From contig JAYKYS010000001.1 of assembly GCA_036924285.1 (NCBI GenBank), forward strand, positions 36,393,501-36,457,500: a stretch of DNA of 64,000 bases, read 5' to 3'. The DNA comes from Asterella californica (Eukaryota > Streptophyta > Marchantiopsida > Marchantiales > Aytoniaceae). Position 1 is the first letter of the stretch, and every line of letters starts with the position of its first letter. Below the pieces are notes generated by a model. It had not been told where the DNA came from. It was given only the letters and a program-made list of their open reading frames with translations, and did no database searches. Below are positions 8,605 to 19,609 of this stretch, in pieces. A program made the position numbers and the translations under genes.

Positions 8605-10730
8605 ATCTAGAGGGAGATGTTATTCGGCCGGAGGATACCGATTTTCACGCAGACCCTATCATATTGCGAGCTCTTGGCATTGCTCGCTGAGCATCAGGTG
8701 TAGTCAAGTTCAGCTAAATGTTTCTATTTCAGTTTTTTATGAGTGCGAAGTTGTGACATGACTAGAAATTTAATTTATTTGATCATTGATGTTAGAACCT
8801 AGACATGATCAGACTTTGTGTGATATTGTCATTTCTAGGATCGCTTTGATCCTTCCACATCAAACCCGTCTATGCTAGATTCGGCACTCCTTTCTGAGTC
8901 GATCTTTGATTCTCAAGTATCCAACGTCTTAGAGCCACCCAGATCAGAGGACATAGCTTCAGCTACACCAGTGGTCCAGAGTCTAGACTTAGCGGTTTAC
9001 GGGTTTGTAGGCATTTCTAAGTTGATGGAGTTATTCACTCTATGCAAGGTGAGATGTCATCATTATGGGTGTGAGTTGACTTTCGATGCTCCGATAGTTT
9101 CATGTATCCATCAGACCTACTCCTTGAAGCTTAGATGTCCACAAGGTCACACATTTGGACGGAGATCGACTGAAATGGAGTTATATCACGGTGTTCCTGA
9201 TGTCACTCGCTGTTTTTATCATGCTGGTTTGTGCTTCAGATTAGGATACGAACAACTAGATAGTTTATGTCGAGAGGTAGGATTATCTCCAGTTTCGAGG
9301 TCCCATTCTTTGGATTCCAGAACGGAAAGGATCGCTTCATTCAAGCGACACTTGAAAGATGGGCCATGAAGAAGGAGGAGGTCCAATCAGAAGTGCTCGC
9401 ACAACATTTTCCGGACTTGAACGAGGTTCCTGTGGGTGGTAAGTGCTCGAGCTTGTGCTTAGTTATGAGGTTTTATTGTGAAGGATGCAAGTTTTGATGA
9501 AGTAGTTTTTGAGGAGGATCTGACTTAGTTACCGGGTATTTTAAGCAACTTTGTGGTGTATGCTGATTTGAAATACGACTCGACTAGGAATGGCTATAAT
9601 GAGACATGTGCTTTCATATCAGCAAATGACGATAAAGTGATCGAGATGGTGAACATGACTCGGGTAGAGACCGGAAACAACTCGTGGTTGATTGAGAATC
9701 GAGCATTTGAGTCGGATATTCAGCGACTCATTGCCAGAGGCATAGTACCTGATGAGGTTGTACATGATGATAAGTCATCAGTTGATGTCATCTTGTCTCG
9801 TCATGGGATTGTCAGTCAGAAGGACTTATGGCACAAGTGCAAGAATGTAATCAAAAAGTTCTTAGTAGAGGTGCAGAATAAGAAGCGTGTACCAGCGGGT
9901 GTGGAGGAGGCTGAGGTTAGGGCTGACCTTGAGCTCCTCACTAAGAGACACTTAATGACATGACTGCGTCAACAAAATGCTTCCATTCAAGAAAACAAAC
10001 CTGCTTTGGTTGCACAAGTGATAGAGATGCGCGGACTGCCTGATGGAGACCCCATTGGTTCTAGACGGTTTATGTATCATGAGTTGCAGACACATGGCAT
10101 AGCCGACAAGTTGAAGGGATGGATATACACATGTTGTCAATTGAATGCGCAAAGGACAGTGGGGCTGGACGAACGTTATCCGCAAGTCGAGGATGACATC
10201 ACGGTGTTAGTCATGGACATTCAAAATGCTGCTAACCATTGGACGGACGATCACACACTTTGCCAAAATCTACCAAGCAACTGACCTTGTTGTAGTGTGT
10301 CTGATCTGAATCGACCAGCCCCTAGATCAGTACTATCAAAGAGGTATTTTGTACCGCTTCTCGGAAAAGATGTTTGGCTTAGTGTTAATCAGCTGTTATT
10401 GTTGCAGACTCCCTCACACATATTGTCATGGTGCAGTTTTTTACGTCAGTCATTACACCTTCGAAGATGCGCTTTTACACTCGAGCGCGAGAGAACTATA
10501 TGTTGGAGACATTCAACTCAGTGATAAACAAGTTTGCGACAGAACGGATTCATTATGCTAAGACGCACGAGGTACGCCTAGCCGCGTGTTGCTTGGACTG
10601 GAAAGAGAACATCACTTGTAAGCCCATCAAGATATTGCAACGCCGACCACAACACACTATTGTGCGACACAAGACGACTACCGTCCGTATATTACCACCC
10701 CGGACGGCAGAGTGGAAAATGGGACTATGA
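8605..10730 (+). pseudogene. DDE transposase of a cut-and-paste DNA transposon (Kolobok/Dada-like), decayed
   Basis: Pieces in several frames together resemble a transposase type common in animals. The order is a Cys-rich N-terminal part with C..HGC and LRCPQGHTFGR (9040-9160), a linker ending HGVPDVTRCFYHAG, the catalytic region VYADLKYDS (first Asp, about 9556-9582), VVHDDKSSVDV (second Asp, about 9757-9789), KDLWHKCKNVIKKF, and the C-terminal ENYMLETFNSVINKFATERIHYAK with the probable Glu (about 10492-10563), then LDWKENI. A likely first exon at about 8608-8697 is joined by an intron ending tttctag at 8839. Another donor, GGTAAGTG, lies near 9438. Stops and shifts make it a pseudogene. The superfamily name is uncertain; the DDE assignment rests on motif order only. 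No terminal repeats were identified. Confidence 0.55.
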
Positions 10731-11563
10731 GAACGACTCTTTGGCTTCCGAGAACCAAATACAGCGTGAGTACTCAATCATTTTTGCAACCTTGATAATT
10801 TTTTTATGGTCAGCGCTTTCTCATTCATTACATGCTAACGATATATTGAAAAATATCTACAGGTAGCTCAAACATGGTTATAGGAGTAATCACTTTGTTC
10901 TTATCCTGTTTGTAATCAAGTTTTGAGAAACATGTTAGTAAAGATACTTTGATAAAAATGTATCCTTACATTATGCACAGGTTTTGAGAGACAGATAAAC
11001 AGATTTCCAAAACTTTCATATCAAGGTTCTTGACTTTCCCACTATCTTTTCTCTTGGATTGTCTAAGTACTTCACTAATATTCCGTGGGACCTCATATAT
11101 TTCGTTCAACTTGGTTTTACATGTGTGTCTTGTGTTACTACAGTTAGCGTAAAATATTTGACTGTAAAAAATACAAGTTTACTTTATTATCTAACCCTTC
11201 TGTCAAGCAGGATTAGATAATAAATTAGTTGTATAATCTATGGATCAAATTAATATTTTTCATACATGTAGTGTATGCAGGTAGTCACCACATTCTTTAG
11301 TTTGGTACTCCAAGGTGTAATTTCTGCCTGTTCAAGTTATATGTTCCCTTCCACACATCAGTTTAGCCCCGAGCGCTGTCAGACAGACAATGACACTCCT
11401 TACATGCTTTTAGGAAACTATGATCGTGTATACACTCCTTTTGTCATAGTTCGACAACTTCACAGAAGTTATCCAAGACTGGCACGGAGTCCACAATCCA
11501 TACCGTCTCGGTTCAAAAGCCACATTTAGTGTCTTTATTCTCTCCCTCTTTACATATCGGGGT
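10731..11563. other. No recognisable gene
   Basis: This is AT-rich sequence between the transposase remnant and the non-LTR element. Short open frames show no domain or composition that I recognise. It may hold the 3' end of the DNA transposon and the 5' leader of the retroelement, but no boundary is visible. Confidence 0.4.
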
Positions 11564-11644
11564 TCAAGATTCTTTTCCTTCTTTTCTTTTTCTTTTTCTT
11601 CTTTCTTTTCTTTCTTTTTCCTCTTCCTTTTCTTGTTTTTTTTT
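11564..11644. repeat. Polypyrimidine (TTTTC)-type tract
   Basis: About 80 bases are almost purely T and C on the plus strand. The tract is followed by ttttttttcttag just before the zinc-finger ORF at 11703, so part of it could serve as a splice-acceptor polypyrimidine tract. Otherwise it is a simple repeat. Confidence 0.8.
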
Positions 11645-11702
11645 CTACGAGATGTTTTTATTATGAGTATCGTTTGATCAGATATCATTTTTTTTCTTAG
11701 CT

Positions 11703-12122
11703 ATGGGTACTCTCTCTCCCATGAGATCGAAACTGATTCGAGACATACCATGTCCGGTGTGCAATCAGTTATTTACCTCGCAAGGGGTAAAATCTCATGT
11801 GGGAAAGATGCACAAGAGCTATGATACGACCACATGGGATGCCCAGGTTAGTCGAGATCGGAGGTCTACATGTGCAGTCATTATGGCACCGTTAGTCCTT
11901 CTTCTTGGAGTCCCTCTAGAGTCGTGGGAGTGGTTGAGAGCTCACTTGGGCACTATTCTGAGTTTGTTCCAGACGAGTTCCCCTTGTCCGCGTTTGTTCC
12001 ATCGGTTACCTCGTGCTCTTCATGACGAGGTGAGACAAGCATTCCGTTTATCCCTCGACATGTTGGCACGGAACACCAGGGACGAGGCGACGTGGTTATT
12101 GTTTTTGTTACTTTCTCGTTGA
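11703..12122 (+). pseudogene. Non-LTR element N-terminal C2H2 zinc finger
   Basis: The frame encodes CPVCNQLFTSQGVKSHVGKM followed by His, a single C2H2 finger near residues 18-38. The C-terminal part (LFHRLPRALHDEVRQAFRL) is probably the spacer before RT. In restriction-like-endonuclease non-LTR elements such N-terminal fingers bind the target DNA. The frame ends at 12122, and its continuation is found in other frames up to the RT. Confidence 0.6.
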
Positions 12123-12378
12123 TGCCTCCGTTATACTCGAGGTGGCAGAGGAGGACATCAGGAGGTGACGGTCCGTCTTCGGAGATTCCGAGCGGCCTTA
12201 CAGGAGGAACCAGTCTGTGCGGCACGAGATAGGAGTGAGTCTGCCTCTACACGTGATGTCTCATCTTTCGCTCGCATACGACGTTGTAGGATGTTAGGTC
12301 AGGTGGGAGAGTATAGCAGAGCTGCCAGAGCATTGCATCTTTTGTCATTGGCATGTCCTACTGAGGAGACGATTTGCG

Positions 12379-13560
12379 TTGCGTTTCTTTCATCTCTCAC
12401 CGGGTGATCTCCCACCACCTAAGGTTCAGGACTATCAGCCTGAGGAGCCATTATGTCTCGATAGATCTTTGTTTGCCCAGGCTTTGTGTACAGCTCCACG
12501 TCTATCTTCTGGAGGTCTGTCTGGGATAGTCTACGAGCACTTACGGGATTGCTTCAAGACAGACAACCCCTCTAGTGGTTTCATGGAGCTTTTTCAGGTA
12601 GCGGTAGTAGTAACTCAGGGACATATTCCTCAGTTTATAGCTCATGTACTAGGAGCAGCTAGACTTTTGACCATGACGAAGGATGGTGAAGGGATTCGAT
12701 CGATAGCCATCGGTGAGATTCTCTTACGACTTATCAGTCGAACCATTGTCCTTCAGCTTCGAGATATTTTTCAAGACCACCTTTGTCCACATCAGTTTGG
12801 AGTTGCGACGCCGGGAGGTTGTGAGTCTGTGTCTTTCGACATTAGAGCTCTCTTGGACATCCATCCCAATTGGGTGGTCCTACAGATAGACATGGAAAAC
12901 ACTTTTAATAATATTTCCTGTGCTTCTATTTTTAGAGAGCTCATGGATGGCAGAGGATCTCTGACGGATCTCGTTCCTTTCGTGCGATCGTTCTATGGTT
13001 CTTCCTCTTCTCTTTATTACCAGCACGGTCCTACGATAGAGGGGGTTAACAGTCATCAGCTCTGCTGCAGAGATTCGCCATGGAGATCCTTTGGGTGGAC
13101 CTCTCTTTGCCTTAGCTCACTATAGAGCTCTCTTCGCCACCGCCTTGGCTGCTCCAGGTTGTGTCTTTCCATCTCTAGCTGATGATACATCGTAGGTCTG
13201 ACGGACCAAGTCGGTGTTGTCTTTGATCACCTTGTCTCTCAATTGGCCTTGGTAAGGCTGAGGACGAAGGTGTCAAAGTGCAAGGCTTGATCTCTCATAG
13301 GTATACCGTCGGACCTACAGCTCCCAGAGGGATTTGTTATCCCTACAGATGGTTTACGCATCTTCGGAGTACCCGTGGGTACAGAGGACTTTGTCTCTCG
13401 ATTCTTAGATGCTGCTCTTGCGGAGGAAGTTATGCATATCGAAGATCTCTCTATGTTAGAGGACCCACATGTTGCTTTTGGTATCCTTTCCTCTTCCATA
13501 GCACGACGTCCTTGTTACTTACTCCGCACAGTACCCTCATCTCTTTATCTTCATCTCGTG
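12379..13560 (+). pseudogene. Non-LTR reverse transcriptase domain
   Basis: The RT runs from SSGGLSGIVYEHLRD through IAIGEILLRLISR, HQFGVATPGGCE and VVLQIDMENTFNNIS, where the Asp of LQIDMENTF is the first catalytic aspartate. After a frameshift near 13070 it continues as GDPLGGPLFALAHYRAL and FPSLADDTS. The catalytic box reads LADD where most RTs have YADD or FADD. The domain would prime reverse transcription at nicked target DNA. The thumb region follows in further frames up to the stop at 13563. Confidence 0.8.
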
Positions 13561-14116
13561 CCTTAGAGAGTTTGATAAGAGGATCATGGGGGTGTTTGAC
13601 GACATCATAGGACCGGAGACCTTTGACTGTGTGGCAGGACCTCCCGCACGAGACAGACATCTTTGTCAATATCATGTGGCGGGGTGGGCTTATTATCCAT
13701 GGAAGAGACTGCTTCGGCAGCTTTTTTGGGTAGTTGGGTCCTCTCAACACCTTGGCTCTGTGGTCGTTTTCTCGTGCGAGATAGACCTATCCTGGAGAGC
13801 TATGTGATAGAGGTGGAGGATGGTTCTTACACTACAGATATGTCTCCGTGAGGCAAGAGATAGTTTGACTCTTGAGGCACGTGAGGCACATCCTCGATTC
13901 GATACCTTATATTCTGATGGATCTCGCGGACTACAGTCTTCTCTGACAGGACACCACTTCCAGCAGGTTCTCCAAGCGCTCTTAGTGGATCCTTCCATCT
14001 CTCGGGATACTAGAGCTCTACTTTGCTCTTGTTCGGGCAAGGGCGCAGGCTCTTGACACATAGCTCGACCTTGCATTAGAGCGTTCCGACTCGCACCGAC
14101 TATCTTCTCTACAGCG

Positions 14117-14829
14117 ATGAGGTTCCGTGTAGGCTTGGTCCAGCCTGTTGCTTCGGCACTGTCCACCTGCGAGTGTGGTGTCTCGCTCGACACCTCGGGT
14201 CGTCACCTTGCTCGATGTCCTCACGGTGGAGAGCGGATAGCCACCCACGATGCCATCAGAGACGTCGTGTTTGCCTTAACACGAGAGAGCGGTCACATGA
14301 CGTGAAGAGAGCGTTGGTACGCCCTTCAGATGGGAGGATCAGTGAGAGCAGACCTGTACATGATGAGGGAGGATCAGGTCTCAGTGGCTGATGTGGTTGT
14401 TATGGATCCGACACGGGACTCAATGACGACACATGTGATCATCCATCTCCCAGGATGGGCTGCAGGCGTGGCGGCAGCAACGAAGGTATCCAAGTATAGG
14501 GGTATGCAAGCAGGACATCGCTTCATCCCCTTAGCCTTGGAGATATACGGATCGACAGCTTTGGAGTTCGACGTCTTTCTGCGAGAGTGCGCTAGAGCCT
14601 ACCATGAGAGACGCCAGGGGTACCACTTTCTCTTTCTTTCTGCACCATGTTTTCAGGCAGCGGGTTTCTATTGCTCACAGAGAGCTTTAGCAGGCGCCAT
14701 TCACACGAGAGCAATCGCAGTAGGCGATGCCTCTTCAGGTGCACCTGTTGTAAGTAGAGATACTGATTTTTTGGTCTCCGACATTATAGGTGCGACTGGC
14801 GATTTTAGAGCTACTAATAGCGGGGCTTA
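14117..14829 (+). pseudogene. Non-LTR CCHC motif and restriction-like endonuclease
   Basis: Two overlapping frames give CECGVSLDTSGRHLARCPHG followed by GERIATHDAIRD, the C-x-C...H...C knuckle that precedes the nuclease. They are followed by VADVVVMDPTRDS and then AATKVSKYRGMQAGHRFIPL and ALEIYG, matching the PD-(D/E)xK pattern with its Asp, Lys and KY residues. The enzyme nicks the chromosomal target to prime reverse transcription. A frame break near 14303 separates knuckle from nuclease. The family assignment rests on motif order. Confidence 0.7.
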
Positions 14830-14880
14830 GCCCCGGTGTTCTCCCCTTCGGAGTGGTTATTGCTTGGCCCTTCGGGTCCT
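14818..14880 (+). other. Cluster of three small hairpins at the non-LTR 3' end
   Basis: Immediately after the last open frame come GGGGCTTAGCCCC, CTCCCCTTCGGAG and GGCCCTTCGGGTC, each a stem closed by a 3-5 base loop. A structured 3' untranslated region is expected where an element RT must recognise its own RNA for target-primed reverse transcription. That function is inferred from position. Confidence 0.5.
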
Positions 14881-16040
14881 TCTTTCCCTTGTAAGGCTTG
14901 ATGGGGTCTTCCCATCCGTTGGCTATATATTGGGTCGCGTTTTCCTTTTCTCGGTTAAGACATGTATAGGAAAGAAAGTATACACTCATGCCACTGGAGA
15001 CGCTCTCTAGAAACTGGACACATGTAGCGAGTGACCTGAAAGTGCACAGAAAAAGTACCGTAACGGTTGAACTTAACAGTAACTCAGATTTAAATTCTAC
15101 TTTTATTTATAAATTAAAATCCTTCTTATTCCCTCATCCATCTGAAAGTTGAGGAGATGAATCATCCGGACAAATCAGAATTTGCATAATGCATGAATAG
15201 TAGTTATAAAGAAGAAAGATACATCAATTACTCAAACTGAACATCACTAGTGACGAATATGCATCCAAAGTGCATTTTTTAGAGAACGGAGAAAAAAGAT
15301 AAACGTTTAAATATGTAACAAAATAATTATAAAGAATTAGCTAAAAATTATTTTTAAAATCATTTAGTGAAAAATATAAGTAAACGCAGAGTTACAAAGA
15401 AAAGTGGTACTTTATTGAGTTTGTATAGTATGAAAAAGGTTTTTTATATTTATTTTACTAAATAAAATATTAAAAAAATATTAAAATTAGAACCAATTTG
15501 GTAAACTTGATTACACATTATCACTTGAATTATTCAAAACTCATAAATAACACATGCAGAGAGAACCCATGTCTATTATAAATAGTTTTGCTTCTCACGA
15601 TTAAAAGTATTTTTAAATTTTTAAATTTTAATTTATAATCTAACCTTTCCAAAAAGAAAATTAGAACATTAATTAAAGTTCTTAACATATTCCAAACTTA
15701 GAAGAAATGAATATGCAAGGAAATCTGAGAAAAGAAGAACACCTCATGGTCTTTTTATGCAAGATATCATTCTCTAACTTACAAACTAAGTCTTTGTTTA
15801 AAACTCACAAAAGACCTTACTTTTCGTTCCAGTTTGAAGAAGTAATAAGGGTCTCAAACCATGCCCCGTCAGATTGAAAACGGAAATAGGGGTAGTAGAT
15901 GTAAAGTGCTTATGTCGTAGTTGTAAGAGAAAACGACGGCAGGTTTAAACGGAGTCTGTAAACAGATTTACGTCTTTAAGAGGCTTTGTGTCCCTTCTCG
16001 AAACTTGAACTGAACTTGTCATAAACTGTCTAATTATATG

Positions 16041-16090
16041 ACTTACGTCAAATGACATAAGTTTGTTACAGGGTACCTCAAGAGGTACCC
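16041..16090. repeat. Two adjacent short palindromes
   Basis: Positions 16041-16062 form ACTTACGTCA-AA-TGACATAAGT (10-bp arms, one mismatch). Positions 16071-16090 form GGGTACCTC-AA-GAGGTACCC (perfect 9-bp arms). Both use an AA spacer. I know of no function. Confidence 0.6.
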
Positions 16091-17130
16091 GGTAACGTTT
16101 ACATCGGATTGTCGTGACGTGCCTTACGAAAATTGACGTGCAGAGACGACTGAAGTTTGAGACCCCTTAATAGATGATTACGAATATGCACCGCAATTCT
16201 CCTCAGGATCTAGAGGAGAAAAGTTAAGTAGAACCTCATGATATATGTTATAGATATATATATATGATTATTATGATAAATAATAATAATTAAGATATAT
16301 TTAAAAATCATAGAGTAACAACGAATAACGTGGAAAATAAGTCTTTTACCTCTTTTCCATATCTCTTTTCCCCCAAAAAGCTGAGTCAGATATTAAAACT
16401 ACCACGTAAGAAACGACTTTGAAACTACCTGTTCAGAAAAGACCAAGCATCATACTGAAACGCTCTAGTACTGGATAACTTCAATCCCCATTATAACAGA
16501 AGGCTAAAACATATCATTTCTCAAAGCTAAAAGCTTCAGAAAATACCGCAACCATCTTTTAACGCTCGAAGAATAAGTAAGCATCTCCAGTAGTCCGCGA
16601 CAACTTGGGAAGAGTCTGTAAAAAGAAGTTAGAATATAGTTCGCTTAATTTTGTTCTATGTTTTTGCCAGTTCTTTTTTGCAATGCGCCCGTTTAATGTT
16701 TATCCTTTACTGTTGTTTAAGAAAATATTTGTAAGTTAATTTTTTACCAAACGACACGCTTGGAATATTCAATTGTTTTTCTTCTAAACAGTGTATCTGC
16801 TTATTATTTGTTATTTATTATTACTTTTGAAAATATTTACACGTTAATTTTTTGTTAAACGACACCTTTAGAATATTAGTTCTGCTGCTCCAAACGTCTT
16901 GTCAGAAAAGAATGAAGGTTAAAAATTTTATAACACGAATGGACCACAACCGTTTTGTCTTCGCAAATGAACTTTAAAAAAACATGGTCAATCACCTTTG
17001 GAAAACTTTTGTTAATATCTGTTATAAAAATATATATACTTGTAAACAAACAATTTATATAAAACTTTTTTGAAATCAAATATTACATATTAACTACTAA
17101 ATATTAATTATTAAATATAAACGAATAGGA

Positions 17131-17290
17131 AACCACAGAAAGGTTCTCATAAAACATACGTCAAATCCATAACAACACGCCTCCAACTGAAATCAAGTAT
17201 AATATATTCAATATTAAATATTACATAGACAAGAAACTACAAACGTTCTCAAAAACCGTAAGTCAAATCCATAACACCTCGCCTCCAGCT
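17131..17290. repeat. Direct repeat, about 60 bp, two copies
   Basis: The segment with AAACCACAGAAAGGTTCTCA...GTCAAATCCATAAC...CGCCTCCAACTG recurs about 100 bp later as AAACTACAAACGTTCTCA...GTCAAATCCATAAC...CGCCTCCAGCTG. It is a local duplication within the AT-rich spacer. Confidence 0.6.
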
Positions 17291-17620
17291 GTATAAATCT
17301 AACTTGTTATAGATACACTAAAATGTTCGATAAATACTTTAATTTAATATCAAATCTTCTAAAATTATTATAAATCTAATAAATCTAACTTGTTATCGAT
17401 TAAACTAATACTAAATAATTTAATTATTATCAAAATTTACTCAACAAACAATTTAAATTATAAATTAAACTAAAAATATCTAACTTGTTATTTACTAAAC
17501 TAATATTAAATATTTCCAAATTTTTCTCATCAATAAATTTAAATAATAAATTAAACTAATAATATCTAATAATTATTTTATTTTTAAATGATAAATTAAA
17601 CTCATAACTTTAATAAATAT

Positions 17621-18180
17621 TTTATTTTATTACCGAACCTTTCCCGTCAAAAACAGAAAGTAATATGACAGTGGTGAATAATATGCAAATGTTACTACTC
17701 ATAGCGACTGTTTTCATAGTTCCGTTTACACGACTCTGAATCCAGTCAGTTGGAATCGAATGGAGAGTAACCATACCGGGGCTTAAGGTCTTAATCCACC
17801 ACAGCCAAGGGAGGTATATACACAGAAAGAACTCTATAGACCGAAACCATATTATGCGCGAACTCAAGTGACAGTCTCAACCAAAGAAACCTGTCAACCA
17901 CTGACAGGAGATCAAGAGAACTGTAATACTGCAAGACGGATTATCATCACTATATTAATGGAGAAATATACAAGCTAAGGTACACTTGTACTGAATCCCC
18001 TTCAAACCACAGTGAAACCATAGCCACTTGACGGGTGACGAGAGCTGCATTATACCCCGAACTTGCAGCTTACTCTAAGAGAACACCGCGCCTTCTACCA
18101 AGAAGATTCCTCAAATCAGAAAAAGACTCCATATTAAGGAAAGAACTAAAGGCGAAAGCAAGGGCTCTAGACTCTCAGTA
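17621..18180. other. No recognisable gene, 3' flank of lysozyme-like pseudogene
   Basis: Base composition returns to balanced here. A short open frame on the minus strand (17622-17867) has no recognisable domain. The region lies downstream of the lysozyme-like pseudogene and shows nothing further. Confidence 0.4.
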
Positions 18181-18190
18181 GCTTCACAAA

Positions 18191-18212
18191 CCTGTAAAAG
18201 AGATTTTGAAGG
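18191..18212 (-). other. Lysozyme-family 3' hairpin, copy A
   Basis: On the minus strand CCTTCAAAATCTCTTTTACAGG lies downstream of copy A. It matches the hairpin found after copies B, D and E, with loop core ATCTC and flanking A and T runs. The stem is weaker here, as expected after the gene died. Confidence 0.5.
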
Positions 18213-18439
18213 TTGAATCACCACTGCTCAAATCATGTCCAGAAATTAATCATCTTCCTTGCATTCGATTCAGCACTGCTCGGAAGCAGATTGCTGTAAT
18301 CGGAATATCATCATCACTATTCGGATATATGTACTGGATTTTTATCTACGCATGCTAGCATTCGACTAAATTTCTCAAACGTACATTTCTCGAGCTCCAC
18401 TCTCTGTACATACTGTAATTCATCTACCAAGCACGCAGT

Positions 18440-19207
18440 ACAGACCGTGTTCGAACCGTCTCTCAACAAGATGCACGCTATCATCACATCGCCTAAGATT
18501 TTCTTCGTGCGAGGACCACTAATCTTTCCCAATTCATGAACAAAGGATGTGTATTCCTCCTGAGGAGCCCTTCTCAATAATGATCTCCAAATGTGAGAAA
18601 AATTCTGAGCATCTGTGAAAAAAGCACGCAAACAAACAAGCACCAATTGAAACAAACAAACACCAATCTTCAGTTCGACTATTCCTTCACCGCTCAAACA
18701 AACAAGCACCAATCTTCTGTGATGAAAGTTCTAAGCATCTTTAAAAAAACAAGCAAGCAAAAAAACAAACAAGCACCATCTCCAAAGTCTTCTTTGGAGA
18801 TGGTGCTTGTTCTTTTATCAAAAATACCCACAAGTGCAGGAAGAAAGAAAAGAAACGTACATCCAACTGAGTGCTGGATATCGACGAAGACAGCTTGCAA
18901 AGAACAGCAGAAGTCATCCAGATGCTTCACATTCTCCGCAGGTCTTTCAAGAGCCCTCTTGGCATCCAGAATCACCAAGGCCGTGATCTATAGATCGTCC
19001 GAACAACTCTTACCGCTGTACACATCGTCGTAATCTACCCGCACAGTCCAGAGCTCTTCTCGTCTCTGTCTCACATCATCGTCCGAGTTGTAACCGGCAC
19101 AGACAGCATGATATCCGTTGGGGTGTGCATAGGCACACTTTTTACATCCCTCATGCACATCCAGCAGAGGCGCCACGTCCGGTATGTAGAATACTCCACT
19201 CCATCCC
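18440..19207 (-). pseudogene. Lysozyme-like gene copy A, pseudogene
   Basis: Exon 2 (19207-18861) has exactly the 347-nt length of the intact copies, a TCAG acceptor and a GTACGT donor. It reads GWSGVFYIPDVAPLL...DVHEG...YDDVYSGKSC. A TAG at the position of a conserved Gln (CTGCAG in copies B, C and D; CTATAG here) interrupts it just before the LQITAL helix. Exon 3 (from 18611 after TTCACAG) keeps NF...HELGK but has a frameshift after its fourth codon and has lost the conserved WC, RC and GC cysteines. Exon 1, which encodes the signal peptide elsewhere, is not recognisable, although intron sequence near 19500-19600 still matches copy D. Copy D is its closest relative. The gene is dead, with a decayed 3' hairpin still visible at 18191-18212. 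Confidence 0.8.
18620..18780. repeat. AAACAAACAAGCACCAATC repeats in copy A intron 2
   Basis: Four to five degenerate repeats of AACAAACAAGCACCAAT and a duplicated TTC(A/T)GTG..TTC stretch fill intron 2 of the copy A pseudogene. A short inverted repeat ACCATCTCCAAAG...CTTTGGAGATGGT follows at about 18775-18802. Confidence 0.6.
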
Positions 19208-19609
19208 CTGACCTCATGCAACATTCACGTACTCTCCGTAACGACATCGAAACCTGAGTTCCGGGATAAAAAGAGATGTTCTTTTCTGTTTCTACTGTTT
19301 CATTTAATTACTGCTAATTTCTACTAATTACAACTAATTTCTATTAATAATAACATGTGCCGCATAACTTATAAAGAAGAAGAGAACGCAACGCAGTGAA
19401 TAGCAAACGGAAGGAAAGACCCCATCAAGCCATAAAAGAGAAGGAGGAATCCGAAGAGCAACCAACGCTCTGAAAGGAAAAATAACATCGGGGCTAAGCC
19501 ACGCTTATAAAGATAAGTGAGACCAAGAGAGCGAGAAACAGCCACCGCCCTCATCCATGGAGCTCGAGGGAAGCACCAATAACCTCATTTTCCGTTAAAC
19601 CACAAGTGG

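Larger units (their letters stand above)
11703..14880 (+). mobile_element. Non-LTR retrotransposon with restriction-like endonuclease
   Basis: A single plus-strand element can be read through several frames: N-terminal C2H2 finger, reverse transcriptase, CCHC-type zinc motif and PD-(D/E)xK restriction-like endonuclease at the C-terminus. This is the layout of the older, often site-specific non-LTR clades (R2/NeSL/Utopia-like), not of plant L1 elements, which carry an AP endonuclease upstream of RT. Several frameshifts and stops (near 12124, 13070, 13565, 13850, 14057, 14303) show that the copy is dead. The 5' end is unclear. The 3' end probably lies just after the hairpins at 14820-14880. No poly(A) or target duplication was recognised. 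Confidence 0.75.
14990..17620. other. AT-rich spacer without genes
   Basis: This is about 2.6 kb of strongly AT-rich DNA with no supported ORF. It contains small palindromes (16041-16090), a direct repeat (17131-17290) and long runs of A/T-only sequence. It may be decayed LTR-element or heterochromatic spacer sequence, because similar wording (for example 'ataaattaaac' and 'cttttc..gaaag' motifs) recurs at 23000-24600. Confidence 0.6.

Noticed and set aside
11275..11529. Plus frame before the non-LTR element as its first ORF
   Set aside because: It has no finger, no RT-like motif and no composition typical of a Gag-like ORF.
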